Of a DNA stretch of 32,696 nt, positions 15,363 to 24,200 are shown one piece after another. Where the stretch lies: the NCBI GenBank assembly GCA_024223125.1, contig JAAEOP010000171.1:1-32696 (forward strand), given 5' to 3'. The stretch comes from Chloroflexota bacterium. Its GTDB lineage: Bacteria > Chloroflexota > Anaerolineae > Promineifilales > Promineifilaceae. The position numbers and the translations under genes were made by a program. How positions within the stretch are numbered: position 1 is the first letter of the stretch; the number at the start of each line of letters is the position of its first letter. The notes beneath the pieces were generated by a model that was given only the letters and a program-made list of their open reading frames with translations, ran no database searches and was not told the DNA's origin.

Positions 15363-18323
15363 GTGAAACGACTGTTTTCCCTGATTATCTCCCTGATTTT
15401 TATCTTTGCTTTGGTCTTTGTATTTACCATCAAACCGGCCCCCGCTGCCCAATCTCCTATCCTGGACCATGAATTTGTTGTTGTCAGAGCTTACTTTGAC
15501 GATCCGGCTATGGTGGCCTCTGTTGCCCAATGGCGCGAACCATGGGAAGTAGATTACAACAAAAACTTCCTCGTCATAGAAGTAAACGCCGACGAATATC
15601 TACAATTAGAAAAAGAAGGGTTCCGTTTGGAAATTGAACCAGACCTGACGGCACAGTACAACACTCTGAACACGCGCCTGCCCGGACAAATCAGCGGTAT
15701 TCCAGGGTATGAATGCTACCGTACCGTAGAAGAAACTTTTACCAGCGCCCAAGATATTGCTACCCAATACCCCCAATTGGCTACCTGGATAGATGCGGGT
15801 GACTCCTGGGAAAAAGTTAACCTCGGCGGCCTACCCGGTTATGATATGATGGTGCTTAAGCTGACCAATTCTGCTATTTCCGGCCCCAAACCAAAACTGT
15901 TTGCTACCAGCGCCATCCATGCCCGCGAGTACACCACGGCCGAATTAAGCACCCGTTTTGCCGAATACCTGGTACAAAATTACGGTGTAGACGCCGATGT
16001 TACCTGGCTGCTGGATTATCATGAAATCCATCTGATGCTGCACACGAACCCCGACGGCCGTAAAAGGGCTGAAACAGGTCTCCTTTGGCGCAAAAACACA
16101 AACAACAACTACTGCGCCAACAGTAACAGCCGCGGAGCCGACCTCAACCGCAACTTCTCCTTTGAATGGGGTAATTGGGGCGGCTCCAGCGGCATCCCCT
16201 GTGACGATACCTATCGCGGCCCATCAGCCGCATCTGAGCCAGAAACGCAAGCTGTGCAAAACTATATCCAGGCTGAATATCCTGATTTACGGCCGCATAA
16301 CTTCACCGTTCCCGCCCCCATCACCACCACCGGCATCTACATAGACATCCACAGTTACAGTGAGTTGGTGTTATGGGCATGGGGCTTTACATATAATGTT
16401 CCGCCCAACGGTATCCAAATGCAAACATTGGGCCGAAAATTTGCCTACTTTAACAATTACAATCCTATGCAATCTCGCTACATTTATTCTCTTCCCACCG
16501 ATGGCACAACTGACGATTTTGCTTATGGGGAGATGGGGCTGCCTGCTTACACTTTTGAATTGGGCACTAATTTCTTCCAGGCATGTGGCACATTTGAAAA
16601 CACGATTCTACCTGACAATCTGCCAGCTCTCATCTACGCGGCCAAAGCGGTGCGCCAGCCCTACATTGCCCCCGCTGGACCAGATGCGTTAAATGTTTCC
16701 CTCTCCTCGGTCGCTGTGGCCGCCGGTGATATTGTCACTCTCACTGCCACTCTCAACGACACCCGCTACAACAATCAAAATGGAGCGGAACCAAACCAGA
16801 ATATTGCGGCCGCCGCCTATTACATAGATACACCCCCCTGGATTACGACAACCACGCCGATTTCTATGCCAATGACGGCCGTAGACGGCAACTTCAACAG
16901 CAATGTAGAAGACGTCTATGCGGCCATTGACACGACGGGTTTGTCTGACGGCCGTCACACCATTTTTGTGCATGGGCAAGACGCCAACGGAATCTGGGGG
17001 GTGTTCAGCGCCAGGTTTCTTTACATTATCGACCCGGCTGTGGCTCCCATACTTGGCGGTACCGTAACGGCCGCCGACACGGGTCTTCCCCTGACAGCGA
17101 CCATCAGCGCCAATAATATCTTCCAAACTACGTCAGACCCGGCCACAGGCCAATACCAGATGCAAGTGATCAGCGATACGTATATGATAACGGTCGCATC
17201 CTCCAACCCCAACTACGCCTCCCAAACCATCACTGACGTCGTCGCCCACAACGGTCAGACCATCAACCAAGATTTTGCTCTGTACCCCTACTGTGACATC
17301 TTCTTTGATGATGTGGAAAGCGGCAACGTTGGCTGGACGGCACAACTCCCCTGGGCCATTACTACCGAAAATGCTAACAGTCCCACCCACTCCTGGACCG
17401 ACAGCCCCGGCGGAAACTATGGCAACAACCGCAACGTCTCGCTGACATCGCCCGTCTTTGATCTGACCAGCTACAGCAACATCACTCTCAACTACAGCCA
17501 GATTTGCGACACCGAAGCCGGTTGGGATTATTGTCACGTGGAAGTGGCTACCGATGGCGGCACAATCTGGAATGAAGTGGCTGCTTATGATGGCTCACAT
17601 TCCCAATGGGAGAACATTGATTTACCCCTCCCCGCTCTGGATAATCAGGCCAATGCCCGTCTCCGCTTCCGCTTTACATCTGATGTCAGCGTCATAGATG
17701 ATGGCTGGCATCTGGATGATGTGCGGCTGCGTGGTGCGGGCACAGCTTGTATTGTGGATATGCTGCCCCAGGCTGGCTTCACCTCCACAACCCCGGATGC
17801 GCTTGGCGAGGCGACGACATTCGGCAACAACAGCAGCGGCGACGCTCTCAACTTTACCTGGGATTTTGGGGATGGCATTACCAGCACGGCCGTTAGCCCC
17901 ACCCACACCTACGCCATCACCGGCAGCTTTATGGTCACGCTTACGGCTGCTAATGCCATCGGCTCTGATAACTACACCGACACCGTCGAAATTCTGGTTG
18001 AGCCACAGGCTGCCTTCACTACCTCCAGCCCCACAACCATAGGCAGCGCCACTGTCTTCACCAACAGTAGCAGTGGCGACAACCTGACCTATCTGTGGGC
18101 GTTTGGGGATGGCATTACCAGTACGGCCGTCAGCCCCACCCACACCTACGCCATCACCGGCACATTTACCGTTACCCTCACCGCCAGCAACAACGTTGGC
18201 AGCGACAGCGCCACAACTGCCGTGCAAGTGATAGACGGGGCGATTCCGCCTACTATGTACAAACTTTTCTTACCTGTCATTGTGTCTAACAACACGACTG
18301 CCGTAGGCGCCGCCAAACCATAA
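15363..18323 (+). CDS. Secreted zinc carboxypeptidase (M14) with C-terminal beta domains and two PKD domains
   Basis: A 986-aa protein. The signal peptide is at about 1-29 (cleavage near PAPAA-Q). The M14 domain spans about 110-435 and has all expected residues: zinc ligands His186 and Glu189 in SAIHAREYTTAEL, substrate-binding Asn262-Arg263 in GADLNRNF, third ligand His330 in DIHSYSE and catalytic Glu399 in YTFELGTNFF. Then follow a CARDB/Ig-like stretch (about 440-560), a carboxypeptidase-regulatory-like beta domain (about 562-645), a jelly-roll-like region (about 650-795, DDVESGNVGW to GWHLDDVRLRG) and two PKD domains (about 803-880 and 882-960). It ends with the hydrophobic tail YKLFLPVIV, a feature I associate with secreted Chloroflexota proteins. 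It starts at GTG 15363 with a weak GAGG upstream. It probably trims peptides outside the cell. Confidence 0.9.
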   Translation: MKRLFSLIISLIFIFALVFVFTIKPAPAAQSPILDHEFVVVRAYFDDPAMVASVAQWREPWEVDYNKNFLVIEVNADEYLQLEKEGFRLEIEPDLTAQYNTLNTRLPGQISGIPGYECYRTVEETFTSAQDIATQYPQLATWIDAGDSWEKVNLGGLPGYDMMVLKLTNSAISGPKPKLFATSAIHAREYTTAELSTRFAEYLVQNYGVDADVTWLLDYHEIHLMLHTNPDGRKRAETGLLWRKNTNNNYCANSNSRGADLNRNFSFEWGNWGGSSGIPCDDTYRGPSAASEPETQAVQNYIQAEYPDLRPHNFTVPAPITTTGIYIDIHSYSELVLWAWGFTYNVPPNGIQMQTLGRKFAYFNNYNPMQSRYIYSLPTDGTTDDFAYGEMGLPAYTFELGTNFFQACGTFENTILPDNLPALIYAAKAVRQPYIAPAGPDALNVSLSSVAVAAGDIVTLTATLNDTRYNNQNGAEPNQNIAAAAYYIDTPPWITTTTPISMPMTAVDGNFNSNVEDVYAAIDTTGLSDGRHTIFVHGQDANGIWGVFSARFLYIIDPAVAPILGGTVTAADTGLPLTATISANNIFQTTSDPATGQYQMQVISDTYMITVASSNPNYASQTITDVVAHNGQTINQDFALYPYCDIFFDDVESGNVGWTAQLPWAITTENANSPTHSWTDSPGGNYGNNRNVSLTSPVFDLTSYSNITLNYSQICDTEAGWDYCHVEVATDGGTIWNEVAAYDGSHSQWENIDLPLPALDNQANARLRFRFTSDVSVIDDGWHLDDVRLRGAGTACIVDMLPQAGFTSTTPDALGEATTFGNNSSGDALNFTWDFGDGITSTAVSPTHTYAITGSFMVTLTAANAIGSDNYTDTVEILVEPQAAFTTSSPTTIGSATVFTNSSSGDNLTYLWAFGDGITSTAVSPTHTYAITGTFTVTLTASNNVGSDSATTAVQVIDGAIPPTMYKLFLPVIVSNNTTAVGAAKP
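17865..18162 (+). repeat. PKD-domain internal DNA duplication
   Basis: Bases 17865-17925 and 18102-18162 match at 59 of 61 positions, including a copy of ACGGCCGT in each. They encode FGDGITSTAVSPTHTYAITG in both PKD domains. The rest of the two domains is much more diverged, so this block has been copied recently or homogenised. Confidence 0.8.
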
Positions 18324-18330
18324 AAATAGT

Positions 18331-18365
18331 GGAGATTGGAGATTAGGAGTCTCCAATCTCCAATC
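18331..18365. terminator. GGAGATT-type hairpin directly after the M14 gene, possible terminator
   Basis: GATTGGAGATT (18334-18344) pairs with AATCTCCAATC (18355-18365). It lies eight bases after the stop codon of the peptidase gene and belongs to the same family as the in-gene copies. There is no clear T-tract, so it may stabilise the 3' end rather than terminate. Confidence 0.45.
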
Positions 18366-18375
18366 AAAGCAAACA

Positions 18376-18416
18376 GCGCATTTAGAAATCCGATTTCTCC
18401 AAGAAATCGAATTTCT
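18376..18416. repeat. Dispersed AGAAATCSGATTTCT repeat, copy 1
   Basis: AGAAATCCGATTTCT (18384-18398) and AGAAATCGAATTTCT (18402-18416) form a double palindrome. The left part with its flank (GCGCATTTAGAAATCCGATT...) recurs in opposite orientation at 32168-32192 with one two-base indel. Confidence 0.65.
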
Positions 18417-18474
18417 GTACTCGACTTAAAAATCCCCCGTTCCTTAAAGTTTTGCCCACCTCCTTTACACAGGT

Positions 18475-21174
18475 ATGATCCCCGCTATGCACTGGAAACA
18501 GAAGTGGCAAAAATGGTTGCCCTGGCTGGGTGTTTTGCTTATCACGGCCGTCGCCATCCACCCCCTCCTCGGTCCCCCACCTGCCGGGGATGATCTGCGC
18601 CTGCATTTCTATCGTATCCCCATTGTTGCCGACCTGTGGCAGAATGGCGTCTTCTTTTCCCGCTGGATTCCCAGCCTCAACTTTGGATATGGGTCTCCCC
18701 TGTTCAATTTTTACCCGCCGTTGAGCGCCTATGCCCTCACGGCCGTGTACCACCTCAGCGGCCAAAACGCCCCTGTTGCCTTCAACCTCCTCTTTGCCCT
18801 GGCCATCACCATCAGCGCTGTGGGGATGTTTTTTCTGGGGCGGCATTTATACGGTCCGGCCGGTGGTTTGTTGGCGGCCGCCGCCTACGCCTGGTCGCCC
18901 CACCTGTTACACCAAACCTATGGCCGCAGCAGCAGTTCCAATGCCCTGGCGCTGGCCTTTTTTCCCTGGGCCACATGGGCCTTCATTCGTCTGGCGCAGC
19001 GGCCGTCTCTTTTCCACTTGTTGATAGCCGCCCTTTGCCTGGCCGCTACCATGCTCTCCCACACCGCTGCCAGCCTGCTGTTTATCCCGCTGCTCCTGGT
19101 TATGGGGTTAACGGCCGTTTACCACCCCCAACATAATCGCAGCCAACTTATCCGGCGAATGGGGGTGGTGTTGGCCGCCTTACTTTTGGGACTGGGACTG
19201 ACTGCCTTTTCCTGGCTGCCCGCCTTCAGCGAAATTCAAGTGACCCGCTACGCGGCCGAAGCCAGCCAAGTCAACATCGGAGAATATTTTTCCAACGCAT
19301 GGCAGTGGCCGGCCCGCGCCATCCCCAACCTGGTGAATCCCGGTCTGCCCATCACCCCCGGTCTGGCTCAAATAGCGCTGGGGATAACCGGCACGGCCGC
19401 AGCCCTCATCACCCTCTGGCGGTGGCGCAAACATCCACGGCCGTCCACATTCTCATCTCCCAATTTATTAACGGCTGTGGGCGGTATCATGGGTTTGGCG
19501 GCCTTATTTATGGCTGTACCCTTGTCAACTCCCATCTGGGAAATTATCACCCCCCTCCAAAATTTACAATTTCCCTGGCGGCTGTTAGATATTCCCACTT
19601 TTTTTCTGGCCTTAGCTGCTGGGAGGTTGTTAATGGGGAGATTAAGAGTCTCCAATCTCCAATCTCCAATCTCTAATCTCCTTGCTTTTATCGGCGTCCT
19701 CATCATGTTTGCCAACATAATTCCCTACCTCTACCCCGCCCGCACCTACAATCTGCCCCAACGGCCGACATTAGCTAATGTTACGGCCGTACAGCAACAG
19801 TTCGGCATTTGGGGCTTAACTGGCTGGGGGGAATATAGTTCTGCGGCCGTACAAACCTGGCCGCAAGCGCCCCCCTTCGCCGGAGCCGATAGCGATGCCA
19901 CCCTGATGAGCAAAATAAACAGTGATTTGCCGCCGATCAGCAGTACGCCCTGGCAAGCTGCCTGGGTTAACAATTCGGCCGTCCCCCAAACCATCACCGT
20001 ACAAACACATTATTTCCCCGGCTGGCAAGCAACTGTAGACGGCCGTCCTGTACCCATTACCACAGATGATGACGGCCGTATTCAATTCAACATTCCCGCC
20101 GGAGAACATCAGGTTGAACTGGCATTCGGTAACACCTCTATCCGGCGGCTGGCTAATGGCATCACTCTGCTGGCAGCCGTCGTGACGTTTCTGTTCGTAG
20201 TGCGGGCTTTAGCCCGCTTAAAACGGGCTAAAGCCCGCACTACGAACGATGAAACTTCCTTTATACCACTGGTTTTGGTGGCGCTGTTTGGTTTGCTGCT
20301 CATGGTAAAATTGTTGTGGCTAGACAGGTTCACCAACCCCCTGGTTGCTCACCTGCAAGACGGCCGTATTCCCGGCATCTCTGCGCCTGACAACGGCCGT
20401 TTTCCCGACCACATCCAACTCCTCGGCTACGACCTTACCCCCCCAGACCAGCTTGACTTGTACTGGCAGGTAGATGCCGTTCCCACGACTCGTCACACTA
20501 TCGCCGTCACTCTTTCTGATGCCGCCGGTGTACCTGTAAAAATTATTTATAACGATATACCCGGTTACACTCCTACGACCGCCTGGGAACCAGGCCAAAT
20601 CATCCACGATGAATACACCCTGCCGCTGAACCTGCTCAAAGCGCCCATTGGGTATATCGTCTCGGTTAGCCTGGATGAGGCCGCGAACATGCCTGTACTG
20701 AGCGCAGCCGAAGTGACCGTTACTTTGGGTCGTACCAAAAGAGCGCCGTCGGATACGGCCGTACCCCCTATCGCCCAACCCATCGGCACAATTTTCGGGG
20801 AAGCCATCCGCCTGAGCCACACCGACATTCCGCAGACAATACAGGCTGGCAAACCGTTTGACTTTACGTTTTATTGGGAATCATTGGCGCCTGTGGCTAA
20901 GGATTACACCATCTTCATCCACCTACTGCATCCCGATGGGTCGTTGGCGGCCGGACAAGATGGGCAACCGTTAAACGGCCGTTACCCCACCTCCTACTGG
21001 GAACCCGACGAAAAGATTGCCGATACCCACACCTGGCAGCCCGATCTGCCGCCCGGAAATTACCAACTACAAATTGGTCTTTACCAGTTACAAACCGGCC
21101 AACGCCTCCCCCTTTCCGGCCCCCAATCTCACCTTGGCGACCGTCTCATCCTCAGCAACATAGAAATTCATTGA
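18475..21174 (+). CDS. Large GT-C-like membrane protein (COG5617/PTPS-related type) with C-terminal beta domains
   Basis: An 899-aa protein. Residues 15-430 hold about a dozen helices with the outer-loop motif PPAGDDLRLHFYR at 35-47 and NFGYGSPLFNFYPPLSAYAL at 69-88, the pattern of the predicted membrane proteins called 6-pyruvoyl-tetrahydropterin synthase-related (a name that says nothing about function). A YfhO-like outer beta domain follows (FPGWQATVDGRPVPI, about 517-531), then one or two helices around an in-frame palindrome (residues 573-591). Two beta-sandwich domains follow (about 635-750 and 775-899), the last with IFIHLLHPDGSLAAGQDGQP. Residues 387-403 come from a GGAGATT-type repeat. 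The start is ATG 18475 or 18487; neither has a good ribosome site. The probable role is surface polysaccharide or glycolipid assembly. Confidence 0.75.
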   Translation: MIPAMHWKQKWQKWLPWLGVLLITAVAIHPLLGPPPAGDDLRLHFYRIPIVADLWQNGVFFSRWIPSLNFGYGSPLFNFYPPLSAYALTAVYHLSGQNAPVAFNLLFALAITISAVGMFFLGRHLYGPAGGLLAAAAYAWSPHLLHQTYGRSSSSNALALAFFPWATWAFIRLAQRPSLFHLLIAALCLAATMLSHTAASLLFIPLLLVMGLTAVYHPQHNRSQLIRRMGVVLAALLLGLGLTAFSWLPAFSEIQVTRYAAEASQVNIGEYFSNAWQWPARAIPNLVNPGLPITPGLAQIALGITGTAAALITLWRWRKHPRPSTFSSPNLLTAVGGIMGLAALFMAVPLSTPIWEIITPLQNLQFPWRLLDIPTFFLALAAGRLLMGRLRVSNLQSPISNLLAFIGVLIMFANIIPYLYPARTYNLPQRPTLANVTAVQQQFGIWGLTGWGEYSSAAVQTWPQAPPFAGADSDATLMSKINSDLPPISSTPWQAAWVNNSAVPQTITVQTHYFPGWQATVDGRPVPITTDDDGRIQFNIPAGEHQVELAFGNTSIRRLANGITLLAAVVTFLFVVRALARLKRAKARTTNDETSFIPLVLVALFGLLLMVKLLWLDRFTNPLVAHLQDGRIPGISAPDNGRFPDHIQLLGYDLTPPDQLDLYWQVDAVPTTRHTIAVTLSDAAGVPVKIIYNDIPGYTPTTAWEPGQIIHDEYTLPLNLLKAPIGYIVSVSLDEAANMPVLSAAEVTVTLGRTKRAPSDTAVPPIAQPIGTIFGEAIRLSHTDIPQTIQAGKPFDFTFYWESLAPVAKDYTIFIHLLHPDGSLAAGQDGQPLNGRYPTSYWEPDEKIADTHTWQPDLPPGNYQLQIGLYQLQTGQRLPLSGPQSHLGDRLILSNIEIH
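19635..19681. repeat. GGAGATT-type palindromic repeat inserted in frame
   Basis: GGGAGATTAAGAGT then CTCCAATCTCCAATCTCC and CTAATCTCC. It encodes GRLRVSNLQSPISNL in the 899-aa protein, in a short loop between two hydrophobic helices. SNLQSPISNL is identical to the peptide produced by the copy at 26483-26549 on the opposite strand. Confidence 0.8.
20193..20247. repeat. Perfect 24-bp inverted repeat of a second family inside a coding gene
   Basis: Bases 20193-20216 (beginning GTTCGTAGTGCGGGCTTTAG) pair perfectly with 20224-20247 across a 7-base loop. It encodes FVVRALARLKRAKARTTN, a very basic stretch right after a membrane helix. A shorter hairpin with the same GTTCGTAG/CTACGAAC ends lies at 29695-29733. 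Confidence 0.85.
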
Positions 21175-21207
21175 AAATCCGTTCCATCCTCCATCTGTTG
21201 TCTTGTT

Positions 21208-24200
21208 TCAGGGGGCAGTTTTAATTGTAACAATGGGCAGCGCGTCACGGCCGTCGGGCCATTTCTGCCGCGCCAAACTATCAGATGCATACATGCCTAC
21301 CAGAAGCTGCCCCTGCACGGCCGTCCCCTTCGGCAACGTCAAATGATGGACATCAATAATTTGGTCACCAGGTTGCCAACTGTCTGTGGGGCGGGTTCCG
21401 GCAACCGGAATACCGTCATGCTGCGCCACCAGCGTGCCATCCTGATTGAGCAGATGGACGAAGGCGGTGTAACGGCCGTCAATCGCCCCCTCCGCCTGCC
21501 ACACCGCCACTACTGTCAACTCCGCCCCTGGTTCGATAGCTGCCGGGTCGGCCAGGTTCAGTGGTTGCCCAGATGCAGTCACAAAAACACCCGCCAGCCG
21601 TACCCCATTCGCCAGCATCTGATCAACTGGCGTTACAATTTGGTCAATGGTCTGCGCCGGCCGGTAGGCCCATAAATCCAGCCTGGAGAACGTCGTTTCC
21701 TGTTCAGGCAAAGTATTGAAATCCAGCCACGGCCGTACCACATCCGCCTGATCCCAAGACGTACCGGCGGGCACAAACCACAGCCGATCATAGTCGGCCG
21801 TTAAAGCGGACAATTCTTCTACCACTGCATCCTGTGTCAATTGATTATCGGAAGGCTGCATCATGTAGGGGATGGGTACGTCGCGCAAATAGTAGACTAG
21901 TGACGGATCAGGATAATGGGCCACAAAAACATCTCCCGGCTGCAAATCGGCCGCAATATGTGCCGCCATCTCCCGGTAGCCACGACTGCGGCTAAAGGCA
22001 GGGTTGACGTAGTAATTGTGCAGGCTGAACACGGCCGTACCGACCAACCCCAGCACACCCACAATGGCCAATACGCGCTGCCCGCGGAAACGGCCGTGCC
22101 ACAGCGTCAATAATCCCACCCCCACCAACAGCCACCACGCCGGGGCAGCCACCGAAATGTAAAAGGGGTTAAACGTCGCCCGGCTAAAACGGATCAGATA
22201 AATAGCCAAAGTGGTCAACCCCAGCCAGCTTGCCAGCAAAACAGCCCAATCCCGCCGCTCCCGCCACAAAGTACGCAGCCCCACCAGGCCTATGAGCAAA
22301 GCGCCCAAAAACAGCCAACGCAAGCCCCAACCAGTAGCCGACATACCAGCAACAGTTTCGACACCAACAGTCGTCAAATATTTAGCTAAATCAGGTGCAG
22401 CCGGGTCGCTCAACTGTCCGGCAGAGAGTAAGGTGGGGGTTACGGCCGTCAGCCAGGGTACAAACAGCAGTAAAGCCAATGCACCGGCTGCCAACCAATG
22501 AGCCAACCAACGCCGGTTCGGCCGCATCGCCAGCAAAAACAAACCATGTGCCAGCAACACAAAAGAGCCGTAATAGTGACTGTACACGGCCGCAGCCGCC
22601 AAACCTGCATACACTCCCCAACCCAAAAAGGTTCGCAGCCCCCGCTTCAGCGGTTCTTGCACCGTTAATCGTACCAACAAATAAGTTGCCGCTGCCGTAA
22701 AAAACAACGTCAGCGTATATTGATTACGTACATCCTGCCCCACCCAAATGAGCGAGGGTGACACGGCCGTCAACAGCCCCATCAATAACCCCAACCAACG
22801 TCCCCCAACCTGCCGCCCGATTATGGCCAACAACGGAATGAGTAGCACTCCCGGCGACAAAGACAACAGCCGCATGGTAAACTCCGAATCTCCAGCCACA
22901 TTCAGCCAACCGTGTAGCAGCAAATAGTGGAAGGGGGAGTGGGGGTCTCCTTCGCCGATTAGCCGGGGGATGATTTCCATGAGAGGCAACCGGGCAAATA
23001 GATAGCTAAACGCCTCATCACCGCGCAGTTCTTGGCTGCCCAGCCGGAACAACCGCAGCCCAAAACCGAGCAGAGTGATAGCGGCGGCGCTCCAGCGCCA
23101 GGCTAAAGCGGAGATGGCAGGTTGGTTCACGGCCGTCAACACCGGTTCTGTTTGCGGCCGTGACTGCGTTTGTGATCGGGGGCGAGTGGTGATGACCGGC
23201 TGCCAACGCCAGGCCACGATGACGGCCATGAGGAGGGTAAACAAGGTTACGGCCGTACCCAGCGCCAACCCCGGCAAACGGTAAGTCAGGGTAATGGTGT
23301 GATCGCCGGTGGGGAGGAAAAGAGCTTGCAGGGCGTAATCGGCCGTCAGCAAATCGGCCGGTATGCCATTGATAATGGCCTGCCAGCCCGGTTGTGCCCA
23401 TTCACTGATAACCAGATAACCGGGGGCGGCCGTACTCACTTCAATCTGGCGCACATTGGCCGCTGATTTTGTTACCATCACCTGCGGCGGGCTGTCTGGC
23501 GGAACCAGGTTGTTGGGAATGATTACATCGGCCGTAAAAACAACCTGTGCCGCCGGATCGAACTCTGGTGCTTTCATTCGTTGGAAGGCGGCCTGATTAT
23601 CTGGAGCGATGAGCGGCTGGTAGCTCATCCAGGCACGGGGGGCAGCCTGTTCAAAGCGGTATACCTGCCCCACCCGCTCTTCACCAGGCACAACACTTTC
23701 TGCAAAGTTGCCCATTTGGGTCAGTGTGGGTTCTACCTGACTGTACGCCAGCACATGGGTGACGTTGAGCAGTTGCCAGCGCACAGGTCGGGGCAGCCGT
23801 GAAAACTTCTCGGCGACCTGGGGCAGCAGCGGACTGAGACCGCGTATATCTTCCAGATTGTAAATTTCGCCAATGTTAGCGTGGAATACACTGCGGGAAT
23901 CTATGCGGCCGGGGTTTTCAGATTGGACGGCCGTTAACCATTCGGGCTGCGGCCAAAAGGCAGACGGCAATTCGGGGGTGAAGGCCATTGCCTGGCTAAT
24001 GGGCAGATACAAATCCACCGCCAACAGTAAAACCAGCAGCCACGCCTGCCAACGCCAACGCCAGTTTAGGCCAAGGAGCAACAGAGCAGCGGCCGTTAAT
24101 CCCACCGTTCGCAGCCAAGTCCCAGCCCAATTCTCTTGCATAATGTGCTGGGCCAGCAGCAATATAAAACCGACTATTGCCAGGAGAATGGTTAGGGTGA

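Noticed and set aside
17622..18227. 201-codon minus-strand frame opposite the peptidase PKD domains
   Set aside because: Gly/Ala/Val-rich translation mirrors the PKD duplication on the coding strand; there is no independent evidence of a gene.
18475..21174. Annotation as a 6-pyruvoyl-tetrahydropterin synthase
   Set aside because: The name of the related domain family is historical. The protein is a multi-pass membrane protein and lacks any pterin synthase active site.
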